NCBI GenBank assembly: GCA_002291465.1
Contig: CP021238.1
Location: 1,302,001 to 1,366,000 of the forward strand
Reading direction: 5' to 3'
Length of the DNA: 64,000 nucleotides
From: Mycobacterium lepraemurium
GTDB taxonomy: Bacteria > Actinomycetota > Actinomycetes > Mycobacteriales > Mycobacteriaceae
In this document: positions 38,688 to 49,281 of the stretch, in pieces
Numbering within the stretch: position 1 is the stretch's first letter
Layout of the letters: every line of letters begins with the position of its first letter
Made by a program: the position numbers and the translations under genes
Notes under the pieces: generated by a model
The model's input: the letters and a program-made list of their open reading frames with translations, nothing else
Database searches by the model: none
What the model was told of the DNA's origin: nothing

Positions 38688-41314
38688 AGCTGCACCGGCT
38701 GACCCTGACGAACTACCGCGGCATCGCGCACCGGGAAATCGAGTTCCCCGACCACGGTGTGGTGGTGGTGTGCGGCGCTAACGAGATCGGCAAGTCGTCG
38801 ATGATCGAGGCCCTGGATCTGCTGCTGGAGGCCAAGGACCGCTCCACCAAGAAGGAAGTCAAACAGGTCAAGCCCACCCACAGCGACGTGGGTACCGAGG
38901 TTTCGGCCGAAATCAGTTGCGGCCCATACCGATTAGTCTACCGCAAACGGTTCCACAAAAAGTGTGAGACGGAGCTGACGGTGATCACGCCGTACCGCGA
39001 ACAGCTGACCGGCGACGAAGCCCACGAACGGGTCCGGGCGATGCTGGCCGAGACGGTGGACAGCGACCTGTGGCATGCCCAGCGCGTGCTGCAGGCGGCG
39101 TCGACCGCCGCGGTGGATCTGTCGGGGTGCGACGCGCTGTCTCGCGCCCTCGACGTCGCCGCCGGCGACAGCGGCGGGCTGTGCGGCACCGAGCCGTTAC
39201 TCATCGAACGCATCGACGCCGAATACGGGCGCTATTTCACCTCGACCGGACGCCCGACGGGGGAGTGGGCCGCCGCGATCGCCCGGCTGGCCGACGCCGA
39301 GGCCGCCGTCGCCGAGTGCGCGGCCGCCGTCGCCGAGGTCGACGAGCGGGTGTCCCGCCACGCCGCGCTGACCGAACAGGTGGCCGATCTGTCCCAGCGC
39401 CGCATCGCCGCCGGCCCGCGAGTGACGGCCGCGCGGCAGGCCGCCGACCGGATCGCCGAGCTCACCGCCCAGCGCCGCGAAGCCCAACTGGTCGCCGAGG
39501 CCGCGGCGGCCACCAAAGCCGCGGCGGCCCAGGCCCACTCCGGCCGGCTACAACTGCTCGCCGACATCGACACCCGGGCCGCCGCCGTCACGCAGACACA
39601 GGCTCAGGTCCAGCAGGCCGCGGCCGACCACGCGGCGGCCCAGTCCGACGCGCAGGCCTGCGACACCGCGCTGCAGCACGCCACCGAGGCCCTGGCCGAG
39701 CTGGAGCGCCGGGTGCAGGAGGCGCAGCGCACCGTCGAGCGGTTGGTCGGCCTCGCGGAGGCCGACCGGTTGGCCGCCCGGCTGGACAAAATTGATGCCA
39801 TCCAGCGCGATCACGAGCGCATCAGCGCCGAACTGAGCACCATCGCGGTCACCGGGGAGTTGCTGCGCCGCATCGAGGACGCCGCCGCCGCGGTCGACCG
39901 CATTGGCGACCAGTTGGCGTCGACGTCGGCGGCCGTCGAATTCACCGCGGTCGCCGATATTCGCCTGGTGATCGGTGACCAGCAGGTGTCCCTGCCGGCG
40001 GGGCAGAGCTGGTCGATCACCGCCGTCGGGCCCACCGCGGTCGAGGTTCCCGGTGTGCTGACCGCCCGCGTCACCCCAGGCGCGACCACCCTGGATGTGC
40101 AAGCGAAACACGCTGCGGCGCAACAAGAACTGGCCGCAGCGCTGACGGCGGGTGCCGTTGCCGACCTTGCCGCCGCCCGATTCGCCGACCAGCGGCGCCG
40201 CGAGCTGCAGGGCACTCGCGACCAGGTCGGCGCCACCCTGGCGGGATTGTGCGGCGACGAGCCGCTCGACGACCTGCGGTCGCGGCTGGCCTGGCTGCGC
40301 GCCAAGCGTCCGGAGCTGCCGGCCGAGCCGACGGGTGGGGCCGCCGACCTCACCGCCGCCCGCACCGAACTAGAAGCGCTCGCGCAGGCCCGCGCCTGCG
40401 CGTCGACCGAATGCGACACGCGCCGTCAGGCCGTCACCGCCGCGGCCGCCAGGCTTGCCGAAACCGCGACGGCGGCAACGGTTCTGCAGAACAGGCTGGA
40501 CACCCTGCGGGCCGAGCTGGACGCGGCCACCGGTCGGCTGGCCGCCGAGCGCGCGTCGGTCGGCGACGAGGAGCTGGCGGCGTCAGCCGATGCGGCGCTG
40601 CGCGCCGAGCAGGCCGCCGAACGTCGGGTCGCCGAACTCGCCGACGCCCTGGCCGCGGCATCTCCGGACGGCGTCGCCGCCGAATTAGCTGATGCCACAC
40701 AGGAATCCGAGTCGCTGCGGGAGCGCTACGAAGAAGCGGCCGGCGCGCTGCGCGAGGTCACGATCGAGCTGTCCGTCTTCGGCAGCGAGGGGCGCCAGGG
40801 CAAGCTCGACGCCGCGGAAACGGAGCGCGAGCATGCCGCCAGCGAGCACAGCCAAGTCGGCCGCCGGGCCCGCGCCGCCCAGCTGCTGCGCTCGGTCATG
40901 ACGCGGCACCGCGACACCACCCGGCAGCGCTACGTCGAGCCCTATCGCGTGGAACTGCAGCGGCTCGGCCGTCCGGTGTTCGGCCCCACCTTCGAAGTCG
41001 ACATCGACAGCGACCTGTGCATCCGCAGTCGCACCCTCAACGGCATCACCGTGCCCTACGCGTCCCTGTCCGGCGGCGCCAAGGAGCAGCTGGGCATCCT
41101 GGCACGGCTGGCCGGTGCCGCGCTGGTCGCCAAGGAGGACGCCGTCCCGGTGGTGGTCGACGACGCGCTCGGTTTCACCGACCCGGACCGGCTGGCCAAG
41201 ATGGGGCAGCTGTTCGACAGCGTGGGAAGCCACGGGCAGGTGATCGTGCTCACCTGCAGCCCGGACCGGTACGACGGCGTCAAGGGCGCGCACCGCATCG
41301 ACCTCAGCGCTTAA
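38684..41314 (+). CDS. SbcC-like SMC-type ATPase
   Basis: An 876-residue AAA ATPase with long coiled coils (Rv1278-like). Walker A is GANEIGKSS (residues about 30-38). Two Ala/Glu/Arg-rich coiled-coil stretches (roughly 200-400 and 520-740) flank a small middle domain (IRLVIGDQQVSLPAGQSW). The C-terminal part has LSGGAKEQLGILARLAG and Walker B VPVVVDDALGFTD. It works with the preceding nuclease. There is no clear CxxC zinc hook in the middle, which differs from classical Rad50/SbcC. GTG 38684 overlaps the previous stop. Length matches Rv1278 and the gene is intact. Confidence 0.88.
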   Translation: MKLHRLTLTNYRGIAHREIEFPDHGVVVVCGANEIGKSSMIEALDLLLEAKDRSTKKEVKQVKPTHSDVGTEVSAEISCGPYRLVYRKRFHKKCETELTVITPYREQLTGDEAHERVRAMLAETVDSDLWHAQRVLQAASTAAVDLSGCDALSRALDVAAGDSGGLCGTEPLLIERIDAEYGRYFTSTGRPTGEWAAAIARLADAEAAVAECAAAVAEVDERVSRHAALTEQVADLSQRRIAAGPRVTAARQAADRIAELTAQRREAQLVAEAAAATKAAAAQAHSGRLQLLADIDTRAAAVTQTQAQVQQAAADHAAAQSDAQACDTALQHATEALAELERRVQEAQRTVERLVGLAEADRLAARLDKIDAIQRDHERISAELSTIAVTGELLRRIEDAAAAVDRIGDQLASTSAAVEFTAVADIRLVIGDQQVSLPAGQSWSITAVGPTAVEVPGVLTARVTPGATTLDVQAKHAAAQQELAAALTAGAVADLAAARFADQRRRELQGTRDQVGATLAGLCGDEPLDDLRSRLAWLRAKRPELPAEPTGGAADLTAARTELEALAQARACASTECDTRRQAVTAAAARLAETATAATVLQNRLDTLRAELDAATGRLAAERASVGDEELAASADAALRAEQAAERRVAELADALAAASPDGVAAELADATQESESLRERYEEAAGALREVTIELSVFGSEGRQGKLDAAETEREHAASEHSQVGRRARAAQLLRSVMTRHRDTTRQRYVEPYRVELQRLGRPVFGPTFEVDIDSDLCIRSRTLNGITVPYASLSGGAKEQLGILARLAGAALVAKEDAVPVVVDDALGFTDPDRLAKMGQLFDSVGSHGQVIVLTCSPDRYDGVKGAHRIDLSA

Positions 41315-41378
41315 GCCCGCGCGGCCGAGCCGCCGGCCGGCCCCGCCTGCAGAATGGGACCATGGCGGTCCGACCCGA

Positions 41379-42592
41379 ATGGAGCGGCTGGCGAAATTGC
41401 CCGGTGTGCGCGCCGTGCGCCGGCCGATCTCGCCGGACACCGCCGAAGAGTTCGACCTGTACTACGTGCGGGCCGGCCGCAAGTCCCGCCACCCGGTGGT
41501 CATCATCCCCGGCGGGCCGGGCGTGGCGTCGGTGCAGATGTACAAGGACTGCGCCGGCGCGCCGCCGCGGCCGGTCTCGACGTCATCATGATCGAACACC
41601 GCGGGGTGGGGATGTCGCGTCACGACGACGCCGGCGCCGACCTGCCGCCGGAGGCGATGACGGTCAATCAGGTGGTCGACGACGTGGCGGCGGTGCTCGA
41701 CGACGCCCGCGTGGATTCGGCGGTCGTCTACGGCGCGTCGTACTGCACCTACATCGCGTCCGGCGTGGGCGTGCGTCATCCCGCCCGGGTGCACGGGATG
41801 GTGCTCGATTCGCCGCTGCTGTCCCGGCACGACATCGTGATCGTGCGCAGGGCGATTCGCCGGCTGCTGCTGCGCGGCGACAGCCCCGAAACCGCTTCGC
41901 TGGCACCGAAAATGCGCAAACTCGTCGACACCGGGGTGATGACCGCGACGGCGACACAGGTGGTGGCGACGATCTACGTCTACGGCGGGGCGCGGCTGCT
42001 CGAGCGGCAACTCGCCCTGCTGCTGGATGGCCGAAAACTGTTGTGGTGTACTCTTTCCCGCTTAACCACCCTGCGCAACCTGCCGTTTCGGTATGAAGAG
42101 GACCTGGTGAGCCGCATCGCGCTTCGCGAGCTGGACTACGCCGCCGAACCGGACGGTTTGCCGCTTGACCCCGCCGTGGCGGAACGCGAAGTACGCACGC
42201 AGACAGCGACTTTCGAGGACGAGCCCTACGGCCTGCCGGCCGAGATGCCGAACTTCAACTGGCCCACCGCGGTGGTGTCCGGCGGTCGCGACCCCATCAC
42301 CCCACCGGCGGTCGCCGAGCGCGTCGCGTCGCTACTGCCCCATGCGGTGCTGCTGATCCTGCCGGACATGGCGTACAGCGCGCTCGATTTCTACGAGGCC
42401 GTCGCGCTGGCCAGCGCCGACGCGGTGCTGCGCGGCGACCTGGCCGGACTCGCCGCCCGGGCCTGCACCCTGAACGCGCTTCCGCCACGCCCCGAGGTGC
42501 GGCTGCTGTGGGCCCTGATCGCGGCGGCCGCCATTATCGAGGGCGCGCTGCCGATCCCGGCACCGCTGCGGCGCCGGCTCAGCTGCGGGTGA
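41379..42592 (+). pseudogene. Alpha/beta hydrolase, prolyl peptidase-like, damaged
   Basis: A hydrolase of about 404 codons of the S33/TAP-like type. MERLAKLPGVRAV and the oxyanion motif VVIIPGGPGVASVQMYK are in one frame. Near 41552 a G seems missing (TACAAGGACTG), and the rest (GLDVIMIEHRGVGMSRHD onwards) is in another. The nucleophile elbow reads VYGASYCTY, where the family has GxSxG, so Gly is Cys. The final catalytic His is expected in PDMAHSALD, but here it is Tyr (PDMAYSALD). The acid is present (GGRDPITPP). Three independent defects mark it as inactive. It replaces Rv1279 at this point and overlaps the oppA stop by 14 bases, convergent. Confidence 0.83.
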
Positions 42593-44273
42593 ACCCGATC
42601 GCGGTGTAGTTCAGATCGCCCAGACCCGCGGCGCTGAAGTTCGCCAGCGTGCTGCGGACCGCGACGTCACCGGGCGACTGCGTCAGCGGCAGGCTGAACC
42701 CTTCCGCCCAGATCAGCTTGTCCAGGTCGTTGGCCAGGGCCCGCGCCTTGTCCGGATCGAGCTCTTGTAGGGTGCGTTCGATGGCGGCGTCGATCTGCGG
42801 GCTGCCGATCTTGCCGAAGTTGCTCTCCCCGTCGGACTTGTAGATCTGGGTCAGCGCCGAGAGCGGGAATGCGTCACCGAGCCAACCGAATTGGGCCATG
42901 TCGAAGGCGCCGACGTTGATGTAGTTGGTGAAGAATCCGCTGCCCGCGCGGGCGACGAGTTCGAGCTTGACGCCGATTTGGGCCAGGCTGTGCTGCGCGA
43001 TCTGGGCGAACTGCCGGCTGCCCTGGGCGTCGTAGAAGAGATCGCGGATGACCAGCTGCCGTCCGTCCTTCTCGCGGAACCGGCCGTGCAGCTTCCAGCC
43101 CAACGCGTCGAGCTCGCGGCCAGCCGCGGCCGGGTCGTAGGGAACCGTCGTGCTGTTGTCCTGATAGCCCTGTTGTCCGGCGACGTAGATGTGATTGCCC
43201 AGCGCCACCGGGTTGCTGGTGAGGCCGTACTGCAGCACCTTGGCGATGGTCTGCCGATCGATGCCCTTGGACACCGCGACGCGCAGCGCCCGGTCGGCCA
43301 GGATCGAGCCGGGGGCGCCGTTGAAGGTGAAGTGGGACCAGGCCGGGGCGGGGGCGCGCCGGATCGAGATGTCCGCGGTGTGCTCGGCGATGGTCAGCTG
43401 ATCGAGGGTGCCGACCCCGGTGGCGTCGATCGTGTTGTTCTGCAGCGCCGGCAGCCGTGCGGCGTCGTCGAGGACCAGGTAGGTGATGCTGTCCAGGCGC
43501 GGCCGCGTCCCCCACCATTTCGGGTTGCGGCTCAACACGATCCGCTGCGTTGTGCGATCCAGCGACGACACGATGAACGGGCCGGCCGACGGGCCGGGCC
43601 CCTCGAGCTGACCCTTGTTGAACGCCTCCGGCGTGGCGGTCATGCTCTTGGGCAGCAGCATGCCGTTGCCGGCGAACATGCCGCGCCACTCGGCGTACGG
43701 CTTGGCGAAGGTGACGACGGCCTGCCGGTCGTCGACGCCGCGGGTCACCGAGGCGACGCGTTCGGCCCCGCTGGACCCGGCGATCTCGAATGTCTTGTCG
43801 GCGCCGCTCAGCGCGTGGATCTGGCTGGCGATGTCCTCCCAGGTGATTGGGGTGCCGTCCGACCACACCGCTTCGGGATTGATCGTGTAGGTCACCACTT
43901 GCGGTGCGGTGCCAGTGAGTTCGACGCTGGTGAAGTAGTCGGTGTCCACCGTGGTCGAGCCGTCCGGGCCGATGACGAAGGCCCGCGGCAAGGTGGCCTT
44001 CATCATCGCCGAAACGTCGGCGGAGTTTCCGTCGATGTGCAAGATGTTGAAGTTGGTCGGGAAGTCGGTCAGCGCGAGGCGCAGGTTGCCGCCGTCCTGC
44101 AGGGTGGCCGGATCGCGCGGGTTGATGTCGCGGGTGGTGCCGATCCGCGCGTTCTGCCCGGTTTCGGGAACCAGGTTGATGGCCGGTGAGCAGCCCGCCA
44201 CCGCCAGCACGACCGCGGCGGCCAGCGCGGCCGGCCGAAATCCGCAGCGCCCCAAGCCAAGCCCGCTAGCCAC
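42579..44273 (-). CDS. oppA: Oligopeptide ABC transporter binding lipoprotein OppA
   Basis: A 564-residue periplasmic-type lipoprotein (Rv1280c-like). The signal peptide ends in lipobox VAGCSP. The solute-binding family 5 domain covers the rest ([56 protein letters not shown]). It captures peptides for the OppBCD permease; in M. tuberculosis this system imports glutathione and peptides. Its start overlaps the end of oppD by eight bases. It is the last gene of the oppBCDA operon. Intact. Confidence 0.93.
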   Translation of the reverse strand: MASGLGLGRCGFRPAALAAAVVLAVAGCSPAINLVPETGQNARIGTTRDINPRDPATLQDGGNLRLALTDFPTNFNILHIDGNSADVSAMMKATLPRAFVIGPDGSTTVDTDYFTSVELTGTAPQVVTYTINPEAVWSDGTPITWEDIASQIHALSGADKTFEIAGSSGAERVASVTRGVDDRQAVVTFAKPYAEWRGMFAGNGMLLPKSMTATPEAFNKGQLEGPGPSAGPFIVSSLDRTTQRIVLSRNPKWWGTRPRLDSITYLVLDDAARLPALQNNTIDATGVGTLDQLTIAEHTADISIRRAPAPAWSHFTFNGAPGSILADRALRVAVSKGIDRQTIAKVLQYGLTSNPVALGNHIYVAGQQGYQDNSTTVPYDPAAAGRELDALGWKLHGRFREKDGRQLVIRDLFYDAQGSRQFAQIAQHSLAQIGVKLELVARAGSGFFTNYINVGAFDMAQFGWLGDAFPLSALTQIYKSDGESNFGKIGSPQIDAAIERTLQELDPDKARALANDLDKLIWAEGFSLPLTQSPGDVAVRSTLANFSAAGLGDLNYTAIGFTRS

Positions 44274-46101
44274 GGCTGCCCGGATTCGGTTGTGGCACCG
44301 CGTCCAGCAGCCGCCGCGTGTATTCGTGTTGCGGGTTGCCGAAGACCTGACTGCTGTCGCCCTGCTCCACGATGGATCCGGCGTACATCACGGCCACGTC
44401 GTGGGCGAGATGCTTGACCACCGAAAGATCATGGGAGACAAACAGATAGGACAGTTGAAATTGCGTTTGCAGGTCCAGCAGCAGGTTGATGATCCCGGCC
44501 TGGATGGATACGTCGAGTGCGGAGACGGGTTCGTCGAGCGCGAGGATCTTCGGTTGCAGCGCCAGCGCTCGCGCGATACCGATGCGCTGTTTCTGCCCGC
44601 CGGAGAACTCCGCGGGGTAGCGGGCCGCGTCGGCCCGCCGCAGGCCCACCACCTCGAGCAGCTCGGCGACGCGCGCGTTGGTGCGGTCCTTGTCGAAGCC
44701 GTTGGACCGCAACGGTTCGGCGAGCAGCTCGAAGACCAGCAGCCGCGGATCCAGTGACGCGACCGGGTCCTGGAGGACCACCTGGATGTCGCGGCGCAGC
44801 GAGCGCCGGCTCGCCGGGCTCAACGCGGCGACGTCGTTGCCCAGCACCTCGATGGATCCCGATTGCGGCGCAACGAGTTCCAGGATCTCGTGCAGGGTGG
44901 TCGATTTCCCCGACCCGGACTCGCCGACGATGCCCAGGGTGCGGCCCTGTCGCAGCTGGAAACTGATCCGGTCCACGGCCCGCACTTCGCCGGCACTGCG
45001 GCGTAACACGCCCTTGGTCAGCCGATAGGTCTTGGACAGCTCGCGCACCCGAACGACGACGGGCGAGTCGGCCGGCTCGCCTGGGTGGGGCTGGGTGCGC
45101 ACCCCGTAGATGTCGGCCGCGCTGCGCCCGTCGACCTGGTCGGTGCGGATGCACGCCGCCCGGTGATCGGGGCCGACGGGCAGCAATTCCGGCTCCTGTG
45201 AACGGCATTCGTCGACCACCAGCGGGCAGCGCGGGGCGAACGGGCACCCCGGATCCAGGCCGGCCAGCGACGGCGGCGCGCCCGGGATCGGCACCAACCG
45301 GGTGCCCTGGGCGGCGTCCACTCGCGGCACCGAGCCCAACAGGCCCACGGTGTAGGGCATTCGGCGGTCCCGGTACAGGCTCGCCACCGCAGCCGATTCG
45401 ACGACCCGCCCGGCGTACATCACCAGCGCCCGGTCGGCGAACTCGGCGACCACCCCGAGGTCGTGCGTGATGATCAGCACCCCGGCGCCGGTGATGTCGC
45501 GGGCCGTCTTTAGTACCTCGAGGATCTGCGCCTGCACGGTGACGTCCAACGCGGTGGTGGGCTCGTCGCAGATCAGCAGGTCGGGGTCGTTGGCGATCGC
45601 GGTCGCGATGACCACGCGCTGTCGCTCCCCGCCGGACAGCTCGTGCGGAAACGCCCGGGCGCGTCGCTGCGGCTGCGCAATGCCCACCAGCTCAAGCAGT
45701 TCCACCGCGCTGCGGCGGGCGGCCTTCCTGCCCACCCGCGGCTGGTGGATCGTGATCGCCTCGGCGATCTGATCGCCGACGGTGTACACGGGCGTCAGCG
45801 CCGACATCGGATCCTGGAACACCATGCCGACCGCCCTGCCACGCAACCGCGACATCGCGTCGTCGCCCAGGCCCAGCAACTCGGTGTCGTGCAACCGGAC
45901 CGAGCCGCGCACCCTGGCGTGCTCGGGCAACAGCCCCATCACGGCCATCGCCGAAACCGACTTCCCCGAACCCGATTCGCCGACCATGGCGACGACTTCG
46001 CCCGGTTCGACCCGATAGCTGATGCCGCGCACCGCGGTCACCGGCGCATCGCCGGTGGGGAAGGTGACGGCCAGGTCGGTCACCTGCAGCAGCGGGCTCA
46101 C
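44266..46101 (-). CDS. oppD: Oligopeptide transporter double ATPase OppD
   Basis: A 611-residue protein with two complete ABC ATPase domains. The first has [18 protein letters not shown] and [12 protein letters not shown], plus the OppD C-terminal iron-sulfur-type cysteines ([14 protein letters not shown]...AACIR). The second has [18 protein letters not shown] and [11 protein letters not shown]. It powers peptide import. GTG 46101 overlaps the oppC stop at 46098-46100. A much longer frame running back to 47046 is only an overlap with oppC in another frame. Corresponds to Rv1281c. Intact. Confidence 0.94.
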   Translation of the reverse strand: MSPLLQVTDLAVTFPTGDAPVTAVRGISYRVEPGEVVAMVGESGSGKSVSAMAVMGLLPEHARVRGSVRLHDTELLGLGDDAMSRLRGRAVGMVFQDPMSALTPVYTVGDQIAEAITIHQPRVGRKAARRSAVELLELVGIAQPQRRARAFPHELSGGERQRVVIATAIANDPDLLICDEPTTALDVTVQAQILEVLKTARDITGAGVLIITHDLGVVAEFADRALVMYAGRVVESAAVASLYRDRRMPYTVGLLGSVPRVDAAQGTRLVPIPGAPPSLAGLDPGCPFAPRCPLVVDECRSQEPELLPVGPDHRAACIRTDQVDGRSAADIYGVRTQPHPGEPADSPVVVRVRELSKTYRLTKGVLRRSAGEVRAVDRISFQLRQGRTLGIVGESGSGKSTTLHEILELVAPQSGSIEVLGNDVAALSPASRRSLRRDIQVVLQDPVASLDPRLLVFELLAEPLRSNGFDKDRTNARVAELLEVVGLRRADAARYPAEFSGGQKQRIGIARALALQPKILALDEPVSALDVSIQAGIINLLLDLQTQFQLSYLFVSHDLSVVKHLAHDVAVMYAGSIVEQGDSSQVFGNPQHEYTRRLLDAVPQPNPGSRG

Positions 46102-47024
46102 CGGCCACCACCGCGGGCCGGCCCGCTGCCGGGGTCCAGCGCGTCGCGCAGGCCGTCGCCGGTCAGGTTGGCGCACACCAGGATCAGCACCAGAACCCCG
46201 GCGGGAAACAGGAACACCCACGGAAAGGTGGTCGCCGACTGGGTGCCGTTGACGATCAACGTCCCCAGCGACACGTCCGGCGGCTGCACACCGAAACCCA
46301 GGAAACTCAAACCTGTTTCGGCCAGGATGGCCGAGGCGACGTTGAGCGCGGCGTCGATGATCAGGATGGACGCCACATTCGGCACCACGTGCCCGACGAT
46401 GATACGACGGCTGGGCACACCCATATACCTTGCCGCCCGGATGAATCCGCGCTCGCGCAGGCTCATCGTCATGCTCCGCACCATGCGTGAGCTGACCATC
46501 CAGCCGAACCCGGCCAGCAGCAGGACGAGCATCAGGATATTGGCGGAGTTCTTGATGCGCGGCGTCACGATGGCGATGAGGATGAAGCTGGGCACCACCA
46601 ACAGCAGGTCCACCAGCCACATCAGCACCCGGTCGCGCCAGCCACCGAAATAGCCGGCGATCGAGCCGACGGTGGCGGCGATGCCGGTGGAGATGACCGC
46701 GACGCAGACGCCGATCAGCATCGACTTCTGCATCCCGCGCAGGATCTGCGCCAGCAGGTCCTGACCCAACGCGTTGGTGCCCAGCCAGTGGCGTGCGTTC
46801 GGCGGCTGCAGCAGCGCGTCGAAATCGAGGTCCTGATAGGAATACGGGAGCACCGCGGGCAGCGTGTAGCAGCCGGCGAACAACAGCACCAACAGTGTCA
46901 GCGAGGCCACCGCGAACCGGTTGCGGCCGAACCTGCGCAGCACCAGCGCGCGCCGCGAGGCGAAGCCCGCCACTTCGTGCCCCGAAAAGCCATGAGCACC
47001 ATCGACGTTCGGCTGGGCGGTCAT
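46098..47024 (-). CDS. oppC: Oligopeptide permease subunit OppC
   Basis: A 308-residue inner-membrane permease of the DPP/OPP class: cytoplasmic N-terminus, about six helices, and the EAA loop [20 protein letters not shown] that contacts the ATPase. The N-terminal OppC domain ([13 protein letters not shown]...[15 protein letters not shown]) is clear. ATG 47024 overlaps the oppB stop by ATGA. It pairs with OppB. Corresponds to Rv1282c. Intact. Confidence 0.93.
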   Translation of the reverse strand: MTAQPNVDGAHGFSGHEVAGFASRRALVLRRFGRNRFAVASLTLLVLLFAGCYTLPAVLPYSYQDLDFDALLQPPNARHWLGTNALGQDLLAQILRGMQKSMLIGVCVAVISTGIAATVGSIAGYFGGWRDRVLMWLVDLLLVVPSFILIAIVTPRIKNSANILMLVLLLAGFGWMVSSRMVRSMTMSLRERGFIRAARYMGVPSRRIIVGHVVPNVASILIIDAALNVASAILAETGLSFLGFGVQPPDVSLGTLIVNGTQSATTFPWVFLFPAGVLVLILVCANLTGDGLRDALDPGSGPARGGGR

Positions 47025-47995
47025 GACACCCGGACCCGCGGATCAAGAGCGGCGTAGAACACGTCCGAGAGCAGACCGGCCAGCAGCACCACCGCGCCGG
47101 AGAACAGCGTAATCGCCGCGACGATGTTGGTGTCCTGCGTCGCGACGCCCTGCACCAGCCATTCGCCCATGCCGTGCCAGCCGAAGATCTTCTCCACGAA
47201 CACCGCCCCGGTGACCAGACCGGCCACCCCGTAGGCGAACAGGGTGGCCAGCGGGATCAGCGCGGTGCGCAGGCCGTGCTTGACGAGCGCACGCCGGCGG
47301 GTGAGCCCCTTGGCGCGGGCGGTGCGAATGAAATCCTGGCCGAGGACGTCGAGCATCGCGTTGCGCTGATAGCGACTGTATCCCGCGGCGGCGGCCAGCG
47401 CCAGGGTCAGCGACGGCAGCACCAGATGCCGCAGCCGGTCGAGCAGCGCGGCGGCCCCACCGGTCACGCCCGGCGACGTCTCGCCGGTGTAGTCGAAAAC
47501 CTGTACGCCCAGGGCCCAGTTGATCCGCAGCGCGGCGAGGATCAACAGGCTGGCGATGACGAAGGTCGGGGTGCTCAGCACCAGCAGGGCCAGCATGGTG
47601 ACCACGCAGTCGCTGAGGCGGTACTGCCGAATGGCGCCCCACGCGCCGGCCGCGATCCCCGCGACGGTGCCGATCAGCGAACCAATCACCAGCAGCCGCA
47701 GCGTCACTCCGACGCGGCGCCCCAGCGAGGCGCCGACCGGCTGCCCGGTGACGGTCTTGCCGAAGTCGCCGCGGACCGCGTGTGAAGCCCAGTGCGCGTA
47801 GCGGATTGGGATCGGCTCGTCCAGACCCAGGCTGTGGGCCTTCGCGTCGATGACGGCCTGCGGGGGCCGCGGGCTGCGCTGCAACAGGCTGTCCAGCGGC
47901 TTGAACGCCACCGACGTCAGGCAGTACGTCAGGAACGATGCCAGCGCCAGCAGGACGAGGTAGTTGAGCAACCGGCGCGCCAGAAAGCGAGTCAT
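47021..47995 (-). CDS. oppB: Oligopeptide permease subunit OppB
   Basis: A 324-residue permease. It starts [24 protein letters not shown], typical of OppB, with about six helices and the EAA loop [28 protein letters not shown] 47995 is chosen over an upstream codon at 48067 because homology and length (325 in Rv1283c) start here. First gene of the oppBCDA operon, divergent from the carbonic anhydrase gene. Intact. Confidence 0.93.
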   Translation of the reverse strand: MTRFLARRLLNYLVLLALASFLTYCLTSVAFKPLDSLLQRSPRPPQAVIDAKAHSLGLDEPIPIRYAHWASHAVRGDFGKTVTGQPVGASLGRRVGVTLRLLVIGSLIGTVAGIAAGAWGAIRQYRLSDCVVTMLALLVLSTPTFVIASLLILAALRINWALGVQVFDYTGETSPGVTGGAAALLDRLRHLVLPSLTLALAAAAGYSRYQRNAMLDVLGQDFIRTARAKGLTRRRALVKHGLRTALIPLATLFAYGVAGLVTGAVFVEKIFGWHGMGEWLVQGVATQDTNIVAAITLFSGAVVLLAGLLSDVFYAALDPRVRVS

Positions 47996-48143
47996 GCCCC
48001 ACCACAGTGCCGCATTGGGACAGGTTAGCCAGACGAGCGCGAACCTTCCGATCGTGCTGATTGCCAACGGTGAAAATCAGGTACCCGATTGTTAAGATCC
48101 GTCGCGGCGGCAGTTCGCGTAGCAAATTTTCGAGGAGACTGGC

Positions 48144-48536
48144 ATGGCGGTTACCGATGACTACCTGGCCCACAATGCCGAGTACGCGAGCAGCTTCGAG
48201 GGACCACTGCCGATGCCACCCAGCAAACACGTCGCGGTCGTCGCGTGCATGGACGCGCGGCTGGACGTGTATCGCATCCTGGGCCTGCGCGAGGGGGAGG
48301 ACCACGTCATCCGCAACGCCGGCGGCGTCATCACCGACGACGACTTCAAGCGCGGCATCCAGGAGGAGACCGGGATCAAACCGCCCTGGGCGGCGGAGGC
48401 CTTTGCGGATCTGGCCGAGGGTGTCCGGCAGTCGCTGCGCCGCATCGAGGCCAACCCGTTCGTTACCAAGCACGTCTCGGCCCGCGGATTCGTGTTCGAC
48501 GTCGCCACGGGCAAGCTCGACGAGGTCAAGCCCTAG
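48144..48536 (+). CDS. canA: Beta-carbonic anhydrase with deleted zinc site
   Basis: A 130-residue protein clearly matching Rv1284, which has 163 residues. N-terminal [38 protein letters not shown] keeps the first zinc Cys and the CxDxR pair. The sequence then jumps from [13 protein letters not shown] directly to [11 protein letters not shown]. From memory of Rv1284, 33 residues between two TDD motifs are missing, including the HHTDCGM segment that supplies the other zinc ligands, His and Cys. The frame is kept and the C-terminus is normal ([27 protein letters not shown]). The protein may fold partly but should not hydrate CO2. Upstream is the divergent opp operon. Confidence 0.9.
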   Translation: MAVTDDYLAHNAEYASSFEGPLPMPPSKHVAVVACMDARLDVYRILGLREGEDHVIRNAGGVITDDDFKRGIQEETGIKPPWAAEAFADLAEGVRQSLRRIEANPFVTKHVSARGFVFDVATGKLDEVKP

Positions 48537-48648
48537 ACCCGTTCGGCGAGCGTGTAGTCAGCGCGAAAAAACGGCCCGAACGTCACCGTGGGTGCACGCT
48601 CGGCCGACAACTCGAGCGCCGGCCGACACAACTCGGGCGCCGGCCGGC

Positions 48649-49104
48649 TCACCCCACCTTGTAGGTGGTCAGCGCCTTGGCGACCAGCGTGCCCTGCGGG
48701 TCGACGATCTCGGCCTCGCAGTTGACCAGCGACCGGCCCCGCCGCAGCACCCGGCCGACCCCGATCACGTCGATGGCCCGGGCCGGGGCCATGAAGTCCA
48801 GGGCCATCGACACCGTCACCCCGCGCAGCTGCGGCGGCGCCTGGGCGCCGCACCACGCCGCCGCCATCACGGTGAGATCGGCCAGCGTGGCGATGGCGCC
48901 GCCGTGCACCATGTCGCCGATCGTCACGTTGGAGGGATCCCAGGGCAGCCGCAGCCGGACCTCGTCCTCGTCCAGCCGCTCGGCGACGATGCCGAGCTTG
49001 ACGACGAACGGCGACTGGGGCAGGAACTGGGCGATCACGTCGCGACCGCTCGGGGCGGCGGCCGATTCGGAAGTGGAAGAAGTGGAAGAAGTGGAAGAAG
49101 TCAT
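48649..49104 (-). CDS. PaaI-type hotdog thioesterase
   Basis: A 151-residue acyl-CoA thioesterase-like protein. The hotdog signature is VTIGDMVHGGAIATLADLTVMAAAW, followed by VTVSMALDFMAPA and RRGRSLVNCEAEIVDPQGTLVAKALTTYKV. Such enzymes hydrolyse aryl- or acyl-CoA. The N-terminus MTSSTSSTSSTSESAAAPSG is encoded by 9-base tandem repeats and may vary in length. ATG 49104. It lies between the carbonic anhydrase and cysD, on the opposite strand; M. tuberculosis has no gene here. Intact. Confidence 0.87.
   Translation of the reverse strand: MTSSTSSTSSTSESAAAPSGRDVIAQFLPQSPFVVKLGIVAERLDEDEVRLRLPWDPSNVTIGDMVHGGAIATLADLTVMAAAWCGAQAPPQLRGVTVSMALDFMAPARAIDVIGVGRVLRRGRSLVNCEAEIVDPQGTLVAKALTTYKVG
49073..49101. 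repeat. 9-base tandem repeat in thioesterase N-terminus
   Basis: Three perfect copies of GTGGAAGAA (49073-49081, 49082-49090, 49091-49099) plus a partial one. On the minus strand they encode the TSS repeats at the protein start. Units are a multiple of three, so copy number changes keep frame. A candidate small VNTR. Confidence 0.8.
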
Positions 49105-49281
49105 CCGCCCATGTTTTCGCACCGCGCCCCGCCGTCAAAGCACCGCGCCCGCTCCAATATGACGGTGACGCCGCGTGTCCGCGGGTTGACAGCGCCGGCA
49201 CCGGCTGGTCTTATAGATCGTCAAGATGCCAAATATGGTCATTTCTGCCAGGTTTTATCTCCGAGGTTGCCGAAGGAAGCC

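Noticed and set aside
44266-47046. A single 926-codon frame that would fuse oppC sequence to oppD
   Set aside because: The part before 46101 overlaps oppC in another frame and has no similarity. GTG 46101 gives the proper OppD length.
49105-49281. Riboswitch upstream of cysD
   Set aside because: No SAM- or cysteine-type conserved core could be recognised; only a less GC-rich promoter-like stretch is seen.
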